Of a stretch of DNA of 64,000 nt, positions 35,641 through 44,104 are shown piece after piece. The stretch's first letter is position 1. Every line of letters begins with the position of its first letter. The notes below the pieces were generated by a model. It was not told where the DNA came from and searched no databases. It saw only the letters and a program-made list of their open reading frames with translations. A program made the position numbers and the translations under genes. This DNA is from Lichenihabitans sp033947565. GTDB lineage: Bacteria; Pseudomonadota; Alphaproteobacteria; Rhizobiales; Beijerinckiaceae. The stretch spans positions 1 through 64,000 of the forward strand of contig NZ_JARPVX010000010.1 in the NCBI RefSeq assembly GCF_033947565.1. The letters run 5' to 3'.

Positions 35641-36536
35641 CAGCGCTCCCAGAAGTAGACGGTGGCGGGCTCGGGCTCCCAGACGCGGGCCGCCTCGATG
35701 CCCGGCAGATCGACGAGTGCCCGATATTCCGAACCGAAGGCCACGTACCGGTCGGTCTCGGCCAGCACGGCGGGCTTGCAGGCGACCGGGTCGCGCAGCA
35801 CGCCGAACCCGGTCTTGGTGCCGACCACGAACGTGTAGAAGCCATCGAGGTCGTCGAGGCTTCTGGTCAGCGCCTTACCAAGGCTCAGGCCCTTGTCCAT
35901 CTGGGCCGTGAGGTAGGCGGCCGCCACCTCGGAGTCATTCTCCGTCTCGAACGTCATGCCGGCGCGCTTCATGTCGCGGCGCAGGTTGTTGTGGTTCGAC
36001 AGCGAGCCGTTGTGGACGAGGCATTGGTCGGCCCCTGTCGAGAACGGATGCGCGCCAAGCGTGGTGACGGCCGACTCCGTTGCCATGCGGGTGTGGCCGA
36101 TGCCGTGCGTCCCTTGCATGTCGGCGAGCCCGAAACGCTGCGCAACGTCGGTCGGATGACCGACCTCCTTGTAGATCTCGATCGCATCGCCGGTCCCCAT
36201 GACCCGCACGGCTGGATGGTTAGCCCGCAGCGCGTCCCGCACGGCTTTAACCCGATCGGCCGGCACGCTCAGAACCGCGTGGGTGCTCTTGCGATGAAGC
36301 GCGACTTCGGCGCCGATGCTTCGTGCCAAAGCTGCGTCGAGTCCATTGAAAGCGGCATCCGGTTCAACCGCTTGAACGGTGATTTTGGCCGTGCCAGCCA
36401 GCGGGGCTCCATAAACGGCGAAGCCGGCGCTATCGGGTCCCCGATCGCACATGGTGGTCAGCATGCCGGACAACAGCATACCCAGCTGCGGCCCCAGAGC
36501 CTCGTCCTTCAGGAATAATCCGACGATCCCGCACAT
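35640..36536 (-). CDS. mgsA: Class II glutamine amidotransferase subunit (GlxB / MgsA)
   Basis: A 298-residue Ntn-hydrolase. The ATG at 36536 was chosen because it gives MCGIVGLF, placing the nucleophile Cys directly after the initiator Met; an ATG at 36572 would bury it. Further motifs are CDRGPDSAG, GIGHTRMATES and VHNGSLSNH. In N-methylglutamate synthase this domain cleaves gamma-glutamylmethylamide and passes methylamine to the synthase site. It is first of the minus-strand mgs operon, 334 bases downstream of the regulator gene. Confidence 0.88.
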   Translation of the reverse strand: MCGIVGLFLKDEALGPQLGMLLSGMLTTMCDRGPDSAGFAVYGAPLAGTAKITVQAVEPDAAFNGLDAALARSIGAEVALHRKSTHAVLSVPADRVKAVRDALRANHPAVRVMGTGDAIEIYKEVGHPTDVAQRFGLADMQGTHGIGHTRMATESAVTTLGAHPFSTGADQCLVHNGSLSNHNNLRRDMKRAGMTFETENDSEVAAAYLTAQMDKGLSLGKALTRSLDDLDGFYTFVVGTKTGFGVLRDPVACKPAVLAETDRYVAFGSEYRALVDLPGIEAARVWEPEPATVYFWER

Positions 36537-36870
36537 GCGCGCGCTCCGTTCGCCCTGCTTGTTCGTCAACAACTAACGCAGCGCAATTTCCATCACAAGA
36601 AACATTTATTCTTTGAGAGAAAAAGTGATTGTGCGGGGCGCTTGAATGGCGACGCTGGCAGTCATCTTGAGCCGACAGGGCGAGCATCAGCCGTTTGCCG
36701 CATCGGGTGCCCGCAGCCGGTGGGTGCGCGCGGTCTGTCGCTTATGAGCGCACCGACGCTGAAGCGCGTGTCGATGGACTGCGGCGGCGACGGCCATCGG
36801 TTTAAACGACGCCGTGTCGAACGCGTTCGATCGGCGAAATCCGAAGCGGGCCAGCCCGTGGGCAGAGGCG
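36537..36870. other. Leader/promoter region of the mgs operon
   Basis: 334 bases without a gene between the regulator stop and mgsA. About 40 to 90 bases before mgsA, on the minus strand, is a locally AT-rich tract with GG and GC dinucleotides ten bases apart (TGGAAATTGCGCTGC). That spacing fits a weak sigma-54 element, but the flanking bases match poorly. The rest shows nothing recognisable. Confidence 0.4.
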
Positions 36871-37578
36871 CTATCTCTCTTCTCGTGGATAGGAGATCAC
36901 CGATAGGAAACGGATTGGCAGGCGGCGCAGTTCTTCGGGCCCGTGTGGGGCGTCTGCATCGAAGAACAGGCTGTCGCCGGGCTGCATGACGTATAGCTTC
37001 TTGGCGTGCCGATAGGCTACCTCACCCTCGATCATGTACAGGAACTCCAACCCGTCGTGCTGGAACAAGGGGAAAACGTCCGACTCCGCCGTCAACGTAA
37101 TCATGTAAGGCTCGACCACCACGCGCGACGAGCGGTCTCCTGAATGGCCAAGGAGGTGGTATTGATGACCATTGCGGGTGCCCCGGCGCTCGATCGCTAA
37201 ACCCTGGCCAGCTTTCACGAAGACTGCGTCGCGTTTTTCCTCGTAACGGCGAAACAACGCCGTCACAGGGACGCCGAGCGCGCCAGACAGCGACTGCAAC
37301 GTCGTCAATGAGGGCGAGGTCATACCGTTCTCGATTTTCGACAACATCCCGTTGGACAGCCCAGCCGCAGCAGCGAGATCCGACACCGTAAGGCCAAGTT
37401 TAGATCGGAACGCATGCACCTCCCGGCCTATAGCGACCTCAAGCAGATTGTCTCTCGCGCCCGTCAGCGCATGAGGATCCTGGGCAAGGCCGGAAGGGTG
37501 GTCGCCTTGCACAGCCACTTCCTGAGGCGGAAGGCCAGCGATTTTCGTCTTCCTTGACCCTTGCCTGTTTCTAGCCAT
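36871..37578 (-). CDS. XRE-cupin transcriptional regulator
   Basis: A 235-residue protein with a helix-turn-helix of the XRE type (FRSKLGLTVSDLAAAAGLSN then GMLSKIENGMTSPSL) around residues 55-110 and a C-terminal cupin (PLFQHDGLEFLYMIEGE, MQPGDSLFFDADAPHGPE). This class senses small amines or amino acids, PuuR being an example. It lies upstream of and co-directional with the mgs-glnT-solA run, so it is the probable local regulator. The ATG at 37578 was chosen; one at 37608 is possible. Confidence 0.85.
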   Translation of the reverse strand: MARNRQGSRKTKIAGLPPQEVAVQGDHPSGLAQDPHALTGARDNLLEVAIGREVHAFRSKLGLTVSDLAAAAGLSNGMLSKIENGMTSPSLTTLQSLSGALGVPVTALFRRYEEKRDAVFVKAGQGLAIERRGTRNGHQYHLLGHSGDRSSRVVVEPYMITLTAESDVFPLFQHDGLEFLYMIEGEVAYRHAKKLYVMQPGDSLFFDADAPHGPEELRRLPIRFLSVISYPREER

Positions 37579-37843
37579 CCCGCCCGTGCTCGTTGCGAGC
37601 CAATCCAATCAGGCTGGCCAAGAGACTGTCGCGGCAGAGTTACCAGCTACGAGCATCCGCGACTACACGTGCTGATTTGACGGAACACCCCTATCCAAGC
37701 GCTCGCCCAAATGACAAGCGTCGAACCAGAAGCAGCCAGACCGCTTTGGCACCCAAGTCGGTCACTCAGGAACTCATCGACCTTCCTGCAAAGCTAACGG
37801 GCGGGCTTGCAGGCGTATCGCTAGCCTTTTTACCGGCTTGCTT

Positions 37844-38572
37844 TCAGTGCTGCAGGATCCGGCTCAGGAAGGTCTTCGCGCGCGGCGAGGCCGTGTCGCC
37901 GAAGAACGCGGCCGCCGGGCAGTCCTCGGCGATCGTGCCGCCGTCGATAAAGACGACCCGGTGGGCGACTCGTCGAGCGAAGCCCATCTCGTGGGTGACG
38001 CACATCATAGTCATGCCGTCGCGGGCGAGCGCCGTCATCACGTCGAGCACCTCCGAAATCATTTCGGGGTCGAGCGCCGAGGTCGGCTCGTCGAACAACA
38101 TGGCGAGCGGGTCCATGGCGAGCGCCCGGGCGATGGCGACGCGCTGCTGCTGACCGCCAGAAAGCTGGCCCGAATATTTTTTCGCGTGATCCACAAGGCC
38201 GACGCGGTCGAGCAGCGCCAAGCCCTTGCGACGGGCGAAGTCCGGGCTGCGGCCCAGCACCTTTTCGGGCGCCAGCGTCAGGTTTTCTAGGATGGAGAGA
38301 TGCGGGAACAGTTCGAAATTCTGAAACACCATGCCGACCCGGGCCCGCAACGACGGCAGGTCCGTCGTGGGGTCGCCGACCGAGATGCCGTCGACCGTGA
38401 TCGTGCCAGCGTCGAAGGGCTCCAGCGCGTTGACGCATTTGATCAGCGTCGACTTGCCCGAGCCCGAAGGGCCGCACACCACCACGACCTCACCCTTGGC
38501 CACATGGGTGGAACAGTCCTTCAGCACTGGCGTGGCGCCGTAGCGCTTCGTCAGGTTGCGGATCTGGATCAT
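37844..38572 (-). CDS. Polar amino-acid ABC transporter ATP-binding protein
   Basis: A 242-residue GlnQ/HisP-type ATPase: Walker A CGPSGSGKSTLI, MVFQNFELFPHLSILEN, signature LSGGQQQRVAIARALA, Walker B AMLFDEPTSALDPEM and VTHEMGFA. It starts inside the end of the fused dehydrogenase gene (four-base overlap) and closes the minus-strand operon with the binding protein and permease found about 4 kb upstream. It is separated from its partners by the two catabolic genes, an unusual order that still keeps them in one transcript. Confidence 0.92.
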   Translation of the reverse strand: MIQIRNLTKRYGATPVLKDCSTHVAKGEVVVVCGPSGSGKSTLIKCVNALEPFDAGTITVDGISVGDPTTDLPSLRARVGMVFQNFELFPHLSILENLTLAPEKVLGRSPDFARRKGLALLDRVGLVDHAKKYSGQLSGGQQQRVAIARALAMDPLAMLFDEPTSALDPEMISEVLDVMTALARDGMTMMCVTHEMGFARRVAHRVVFIDGGTIAEDCPAAAFFGDTASPRAKTFLSRILQH

Positions 38573-41469
38573 GCGGCGGCCCTGTTGTCGAAGCGCGCAA
38601 TGGAAAAGCCCGACACGTCGCGATCGGTCACGCCGCGGGTCACGAGGTCGGCGGTGATGCGGCCGACGAGCGGCCCGAGCGTGTAGCCGTTCGACGTCAC
38701 GGCATGGAAGAGGCCGGGCTGGCGCGGGTCCTCGCCGAGGATCGGTGCGCCATCGATGTTGATATTCATGGCGGCCCAGGACCGGACGACGTGCAGCTTG
38801 CCAAGGCCGGGCAGCACGCGCTGCGCCACCCAGAGATTGCCCTCGAGGCTCGCCATCAAGGGCCGGGGGTGGCGATGCACCGGGTCGAGTCCGGCTGTCC
38901 AGCCACCGCCGATCAGGAACGAGCCGTTGCCGGCCTGCTTCAGGGTCAGGTGCCGGTCCGCATGGGCGACGAGGCAGGTCAGCGCCGGCGCGGCCGGCTC
39001 CGTCACGACCATCTGCAGCGGTGCGCCATGCACCGGCACGTCGAGGCCGAGCAAGCGGCCCACCGTCGACGCGAAGGCGCCGGCCGCGTTGACGATGCGG
39101 CGCCCCAAAACGCTGCCGCGCGATGTCGCGATCTCGAAGCCATCCGGGAGTTGGGTGATGCCGGTGACAGCGGCGCGCCGTTCGATCCTTACCCCGGCCC
39201 GCAGCGCCGCCGTGAGGATCCCCTGGGTGGCAACGAGAGGGTTGATCTTGCCCTCGTCCGGACAATAGGCGGCGCCGATGAAATCGCCTGCGAGGGCAGG
39301 CTCGAGCCGGCGCAGGTCGGCGGCCGTGATGACGTCGCAGCGGACGCCCTGGGCGCGTTCCACGCGGGTTTTCGCGTCCAGGAAGGCGAGGTCGCGCTCG
39401 GTTTCGGCCACCATCAGGCCGCCGGTGCGCTTGATCTCGAAGTCTGCCCCGAGCTCGCGCTCGAGCGCTCCCCAGAGCGCGATGGAGTCGTTCTGTAGCG
39501 GCAGGGTGCGGGCCGCGGGGCCGCCGCCGGCCTCGGCGCGGGCGCCATGGTCGAAGGACAGGAGCTGGCCATGAAGGCTGCCGGCGTTGCCGCCCGAGGC
39601 GAGGCTGTTCGGCTCGGCGCGATCGAGCACCAGCACGTCGGCACCGGCCCGGGCCAGGAACAAGGCCGTCGACAACCCGGCGATGCCGGCGCCGATCACA
39701 ACCACATCGGCCCTGAGGTCGCCATGCGGTTCGAGCGGTGTTGACGGAGGCGTCCAGTCGGCCAGGAGGCTGCGCTTATGGCCGCCCCATTCGGGCTTCT
39801 CCAGCGCCAGGGCGGCGAGCGGCACCGGGCGTAGCGGCATCTGCGGCGCGAAACCCGCGCGCTCGTCCGGTGCGGTTCGCACGAGGCGCTGCAGCGCTTC
39901 GCCGCAATAGCGGGCCTGGCAGCGGCCCATGCCGGCGCGGGTGAGGCGCTTCAGGGTGGCGACGTCGCTCACCCCATGCTGTGCGATCGCCAGTTCCAGG
40001 GCGTCGCGGCTCAGGGCCTCGCAGCGACACAGGATCGTATTGGCGGTGGCACGGGACAGGCCTGGCGGCTCGGCGGCGAACAGGGCCCAAAGGTGACGCT
40101 GAAAAGTTTTCGCGCGGGCGAGGCGTTTAAGGGCCGGCCGGTCGTCAGCGGGCACTGGAAACCCGAGCTGCCGCGCGGCGGCGCGGCCCGCGAGCGTGCC
40201 CTGCTGGCGCGCCATGACGGCACCGCCGAAGCGACCGGCTTCGCCGGCTACCAGGATGTCGGGTTGCGAGGTGGCGCCGTAGGGATCGTGGTCGAGCGCC
40301 AGCCCGCCACCGCCATCGGCCCTGTAGCGACAGCCGAGAAGGCGCGGCAGCTCATGGGCCGGGCGGAATCCTTCGCCGATGGCCACGAGGTCGACATCGA
40401 GGTCTCGCGCACCCGCGTCGTCTGCCGCGCTCACGACGATGCGAGACACACGGCCGTCCCCCGCGGCCGTGACGACGCGGCTGTTCCACAGCACCGGGAC
40501 GCCTGCTCGGCGCAGCGCCTGGAGGTGGCGCAACCCGGCCGCCGCGAGCTGCGGGCCGGCGCTGAAAAGCGCCGCCGCTTCGCGGGGTCGCGTCCAGGGC
40601 GGCGGCGCGGCCTCGATCACCGCAACCGGCGTAACGCCGTGGCGCAACAGTTCGACCGCCACCTGCAGGTTCAGCGGCCCATTGCCAGCGACCGCGATGC
40701 GGGCGCCGGGGACGACGCCGTCGCTGCGCAACAGGGTCTGCAGCGCGCCCGCCGTTATCACGCCTGGCAGCGTCCAGCCGGGGAACAAGGGCGCGGGCTC
40801 GTAGGCGCCGGTGGCGACGATCAGCCGGCGCGGGCGGATGCGCCGCGCGCCGCCATCGACGAGGCAGCCCACCACGAGGTCGCCGGCGGCCTCACGCTCG
40901 GCGCCCCATACGAAGCCGTTCGACAGGAGGTCGACGCCGCCTGCCCGCGCGCAAGCGATCAGGGCAGCCCCCTCGCGCGCCTGCCGGTCGGCCGCGGCGG
41001 TGCCGGTCGCGGGCTGCTTATAGTATTGGCCTCCGGCCACCGGGCGTTCGTCGATGAGCAGCACCGTGGCCCCGGCGGCACCGGCCTCCTGGGCCGCCGC
41101 GAGGCCGGCCGGGCCAGCGCCGACCACCAGAACATCGACGGCAATATCGGGAATAGACTGAGGTGCCTCGGCCAGGAACGCCAAGGTTTCGGCGCCGATG
41201 TCAGGTCTTTGCGGCTGCAGGCTCAATCGCATGCCGTCGTGCGCCTTGGTCAGGCAGGCGCGCTGTCCGGCGCGGTCGTCGATCGTCAGAAGGCAGTCGT
41301 GGCACACGCCCATGCCACAGAACGCACCACGGGCGCTGCCGTCTTTTGCAGTACCTTGGGCCATGAAGCCTGCGGCCAGAAGTGCCGCCGCGACGCTCTC
41401 GCCCGGCACGGCAGACAAGGGCACGCCGTCGAGCGTCAGCCGCCAGGAAGCGCCGGCTCTAGCCAGCAT
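38569..41469 (-). CDS. Three-in-one FAD/[2Fe-2S] amino/imino-acid dehydrogenase (HcnABC/LhpFEB-like fusion)
   Basis: A 966-residue polypeptide joining three proteins that are normally separate. Residues 1-95 are a [2Fe-2S] domain with Cys51, 56, 59 and 72 (CGMGVCHDC). About 110-460 is an FAD/NAD oxidoreductase (VLVVGAGPAGLAAA). About 465-520 is a BFD-like [2Fe-2S] segment (LCRCEALSRDAL, GRCQARYCGEAL). About 580-966 is a DAO-type FAD oxidoreductase (VVVIGAGIAGLSTALFL, MNINIDGAPILGE). The same parts form hydrogen-cyanide synthase, opine oxidase and D-hydroxyproline dehydrogenase. A DapA-family gene beside it favours hydroxyproline. No frame disruption is visible across the joins, so the fusion is real. 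Confidence 0.9.
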   Translation of the reverse strand: MLARAGASWRLTLDGVPLSAVPGESVAAALLAAGFMAQGTAKDGSARGAFCGMGVCHDCLLTIDDRAGQRACLTKAHDGMRLSLQPQRPDIGAETLAFLAEAPQSIPDIAVDVLVVGAGPAGLAAAQEAGAAGATVLLIDERPVAGGQYYKQPATGTAAADRQAREGAALIACARAGGVDLLSNGFVWGAEREAAGDLVVGCLVDGGARRIRPRRLIVATGAYEPAPLFPGWTLPGVITAGALQTLLRSDGVVPGARIAVAGNGPLNLQVAVELLRHGVTPVAVIEAAPPPWTRPREAAALFSAGPQLAAAGLRHLQALRRAGVPVLWNSRVVTAAGDGRVSRIVVSAADDAGARDLDVDLVAIGEGFRPAHELPRLLGCRYRADGGGGLALDHDPYGATSQPDILVAGEAGRFGGAVMARQQGTLAGRAAARQLGFPVPADDRPALKRLARAKTFQRHLWALFAAEPPGLSRATANTILCRCEALSRDALELAIAQHGVSDVATLKRLTRAGMGRCQARYCGEALQRLVRTAPDERAGFAPQMPLRPVPLAALALEKPEWGGHKRSLLADWTPPSTPLEPHGDLRADVVVIGAGIAGLSTALFLARAGADVLVLDRAEPNSLASGGNAGSLHGQLLSFDHGARAEAGGGPAARTLPLQNDSIALWGALERELGADFEIKRTGGLMVAETERDLAFLDAKTRVERAQGVRCDVITAADLRRLEPALAGDFIGAAYCPDEGKINPLVATQGILTAALRAGVRIERRAAVTGITQLPDGFEIATSRGSVLGRRIVNAAGAFASTVGRLLGLDVPVHGAPLQMVVTEPAAPALTCLVAHADRHLTLKQAGNGSFLIGGGWTAGLDPVHRHPRPLMASLEGNLWVAQRVLPGLGKLHVVRSWAAMNINIDGAPILGEDPRQPGLFHAVTSNGYTLGPLVGRITADLVTRGVTDRDVSGFSIARFDNRAAA

Positions 41470-42355
41470 GGGAGAAGCGGAGGCCGAGCCGTGCCACCAA
41501 CGCCTGCATGGCCTCGTCCTCGGCCGCCGGAAGCGGGAGGCGCGGCGGCCGTGGCGGGCCGACGGGCAGGCCCATATGGGTCAGCAATGCCTTGGTGGCC
41601 GCGACATAGCGGTGGCCGCCCACCGCCTCGATCACGGGCAGCCATTCCATGTAGAGCGCATGGGCCTCGCGCACCCTGTCGTGGTCGGCCACGAGGCTGA
41701 ACAGCCGCGACAACGGCCCCGGTGCCACGTTGGAGGCCACCGCGACCCAACCCTCGGCGCCCTCGACGAAGGATTCGAAACCGAGAATGCCGCCGAACAC
41801 CGTCATGCGGTCGCCGCACAGGCGCAGGATGTCGCGGATGCGGGTCACCTCCAGCGTCGATTCCTTGATGTAGCGGCAGTTGTCGATGGCCGCCAAGCGG
41901 GCCACCAGCGCGGGCCTGAGGTCGACGTTCGAGGTTGCCGGATTGTTGTACACCATCACGGGCAGGCCAATGGCGCCCGCGATAGCGTCGTAGTGATGCA
42001 CGACCTCATCGTCGGTGGGGGTCGAATAGAACGGCGGGATCACCATGACGCCGTCGGCGCCGAGGCGCTCGGCCTGCCGGCTGAGCCGTACGGCCTCGCG
42101 GGTGTCCTCGGCCCCGGTGCCGACCAGCACCGGCACGCGGCCCGCCGCGGTGCGGATCACGGTCTCGGCCACGGCGACGCGCTCGTCCTCGGACAACGAC
42201 AGAAACTCGCCCGTCGAGCCAAGCGGGATCAGGCCATGGATGCCCTCGCGGATCTGCCACTCGACAAAGGCCGCGAGCGCCGCGAGGTCGAGGCGTCCCT
42301 CGGCATCATTGGGGGTGATCATCACCGTATAGGTGCCACGAAAGGTCTTGGGCAT
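41459..42355 (-). CDS. DapA-family lyase/deaminase (candidate pyrroline-hydroxycarboxylate deaminase)
   Basis: A 298-residue TIM-barrel protein of the dihydrodipicolinate synthase family: LIPLGSTGEFLSLSEDER, ADGVMVIPPFYSTP, PVMVYNNPATSNVDL and the Schiff-base lysine in YIKESTLEVTRI. True DapA would sit with lysine genes. Here it is in a transporter/dehydrogenase operon, overlapping the dehydrogenase start by 11 bases. In trans-4-hydroxyproline breakdown a family member (HypD/LhpC) deaminates the product of D-hydroxyproline dehydrogenase to 2-oxoglutarate semialdehyde, which fits this pairing. Another keto-acid aldolase or dehydratase role remains possible. Confidence 0.83.
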   Translation of the reverse strand: MPKTFRGTYTVMITPNDAEGRLDLAALAAFVEWQIREGIHGLIPLGSTGEFLSLSEDERVAVAETVIRTAAGRVPVLVGTGAEDTREAVRLSRQAERLGADGVMVIPPFYSTPTDDEVVHHYDAIAGAIGLPVMVYNNPATSNVDLRPALVARLAAIDNCRYIKESTLEVTRIRDILRLCGDRMTVFGGILGFESFVEGAEGWVAVASNVAPGPLSRLFSLVADHDRVREAHALYMEWLPVIEAVGGHRYVAATKALLTHMGLPVGPPRPPRLPLPAAEDEAMQALVARLGLRFSHAG

Positions 42356-42400
42356 GATGGTTGGTCCCGAGCGCCTTTGCGCTCCCGTGGTCAGATAGGG

Positions 42401-43090
42401 TCAGGCGCCCGCGGCGGTGGGCGGAGCGTCGCTACGGTCGGCGTAGCGTTCCAGCTGGCGCTGCACGAGCTGCCAGGCCGTGGTCATGGCGAGGTAGTAG
42501 AGCGCCGCGACGCTGAACAGTTCCAGCACCTCGAACTGCTCCTGGATCAGCACCTGGGTGCGGCGCAGCAGCTCTTCCATGGAGATCACGGAGGTGATGG
42601 AGGTGGTCTTCAGCAACCCGTTCACGGAGTTGCCGAGCGGCGGCAGGACGATGCGCAGCGCCTGCGGCAGCACGATGTAGCGCATGATCTGCCGTTCGCG
42701 CATGCCGAGCGCGCGGGCGGCTCGCACCTGGCCGGGCGGCACGGCGCCGATGCCGGCCCGGATGATCTCGGCCAGATAGGCGGCCTCGTTCAGCGACAGG
42801 CCGATCAGCGCCGACTGCACCACGCCAAACTTGATGCCGAGCTGCGGCAGCCCGGTGTAGATGACGATCAACTGCACCAGCAGCGGCGTGCCGCGGAACA
42901 GCCAGATGTAGAGCCCGGCCGGCGTGGAGATCAGCCGGAGTTGCGAGCGGCGCATCAGGGCCAGCACGAAGCCGAGCGCGAGGCCGCAGACCATGGACAC
43001 GGCCGTCAGCCACAACGTCGCCCAGGCGCCGGCCAGGATGTAGGGGCTCACGAGGTACTCGAAGAACCCCGCCCAATCCCAGATCTTCAT
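42401..43090 (-). CDS. Polar amino-acid ABC transporter permease
   Basis: A 229-residue HisM/GlnP-type permease with AGAWATLWLTAVSMV, FRGTPLLVQLIVIYTGLPQL, AAYLAEIIRAGIGAVPPGQ and the coupling motif EAARALGM-like stretch RAARALGMRERQIMRY. It has about five transmembrane helices. The ATG at 43090 is right for the family; 28 further codons upstream are not. A single permease gene suggests a homodimeric channel. Confidence 0.9.
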   Translation of the reverse strand: MKIWDWAGFFEYLVSPYILAGAWATLWLTAVSMVCGLALGFVLALMRRSQLRLISTPAGLYIWLFRGTPLLVQLIVIYTGLPQLGIKFGVVQSALIGLSLNEAAYLAEIIRAGIGAVPPGQVRAARALGMRERQIMRYIVLPQALRIVLPPLGNSVNGLLKTTSITSVISMEELLRRTQVLIQEQFEVLELFSVAALYYLAMTTAWQLVQRQLERYADRSDAPPTAAGA

Positions 43091-43121
43091 GGGCCGAGGC
43101 TCGACGTCGCGGCTCGGGCGC

Positions 43122-43952
43122 TCAGCTCGCCGGGCCTTGCACGGCCAGCGCGCCTGACGGCGGCACGACGCCATAGCGATCGAACAGCGTCTTGTAGCTG
43201 CCGTCGTGCTGCATGGCGTCGAGTACCTTCAACACCGCATCGGCGAGCGGCTTGCTTTTCAAGGCGAGCGCGACGGGCGTCGGGTAGAGGCCCGCGACGG
43301 CGCGCTTGAAGGCGCCGCGGTCAGCATATTCCTTGGCGACGCCGTCGATCGACACCACGGCCTCGACCTGGCCGGCTCGGAGGGCCTGGTAGGCCAGTGC
43401 GAAGCTGTCGAAGGTACGGATCGTCATGCCGTGGCCGCCGTTCTTCTTCAGCTCGGCATCGATAGCCTTGGCCTTGGTCTCCTCGAAGCCACCAATCTCG
43501 ACCCCGACCGTTTTGCCCTCGAGGTCCTCGACCTTGCTGATCGCAACTTTCGCATCGGGCTGCACCGAAATGCTGATGGCCTGCATCTCGTAGGGGATCA
43601 TCTGCATCAGCTTGGCGCGCTCGGGCGTGAAGAAGATGCCGGTGTCGATCATGTCCCATCGGCCGCCCTTGAGGCCGGGCACCATGGCGTCGAACTCGAT
43701 CTTGATGAACTCGGGCGCGAGGCAGAGGCGCTTGGCGATCTCGGTGCCGAGCTCGATCCGCATGCCCACGAGCGCGCCCGACTTGTCGACGTATTGCAGC
43801 GGCGGCAGCGTCGGATTGGTGGACATCACCAGCGTCCCCGGTTTGATGAGGTCGGACGCGGCAACCGGAGAGGTGCAATCGGCCGCCGAAGCGACGCCCG
43901 ACAGGCAGGTGGCGGCGTAAAGGGACAGCATCAGGCCGGCAAAGCGGATCAT
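43122..43952 (-). CDS. Polar amino-acid ABC transporter substrate-binding protein
   Basis: A 276-residue family-3 binding protein. A signal peptide (FAGLMLSLYAATCLSGVASA) precedes LIKPGTLVMSTNPTLPPLQY, GMRIELGTEIAKRLCL, WDMIDTGIFFTPERAKLMQM and the later LEGKTVGVEIGGFEE. It captures amino or imino acids in the periplasm for the adjacent permease and distal ATPase. It is first in the operon, and a GTATAC palindrome lies about 34 bases before its start. Confidence 0.9.
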   Translation of the reverse strand: MIRFAGLMLSLYAATCLSGVASAADCTSPVAASDLIKPGTLVMSTNPTLPPLQYVDKSGALVGMRIELGTEIAKRLCLAPEFIKIEFDAMVPGLKGGRWDMIDTGIFFTPERAKLMQMIPYEMQAISISVQPDAKVAISKVEDLEGKTVGVEIGGFEETKAKAIDAELKKNGGHGMTIRTFDSFALAYQALRAGQVEAVVSIDGVAKEYADRGAFKRAVAGLYPTPVALALKSKPLADAVLKVLDAMQHDGSYKTLFDRYGVVPPSGALAVQGPAS

Positions 43953-43983
43953 CGAACATCCCCCAAATTGATTGGCATGCTAA

Positions 43984-43993
43984 CGGTATACAA
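43984..43993. promoter_or_regulatory. Candidate GntR operator between the importer and its regulator
   Basis: The divergent gap holds CGGTATACAA, centred on the palindrome GTATAC (43986-43991). This fits the GT-N-AC core bound by FCD-type GntR proteins. It lies upstream of both the binding-protein operon (minus) and the gntR gene (plus). Confidence 0.5.
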
Positions 43994-44104
43994 TCGGGAT
44001 GCTGTTTGGCAAGGTGCGATTGCGGGCGCCTCGGCGTGGCGCTTGCCCATGTTGCCGTCCGGCCCATAAGGACTGTCGATGCGCCTTCCCAGTGACGCCC
44101 CCGC

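Noticed and set aside
36537..36620. A sigma-54 promoter before mgsA
   Set aside because: The GG-N10-GC spacing is there, but the -24 and -12 flanking bases match too poorly to report as a feature.
39976..43309. Two very long plus-strand frames (574 and 703 codons) opposite the fused dehydrogenase and importer
   Set aside because: They are mirror frames of clear FAD, DapA and ABC genes with no domain of their own.
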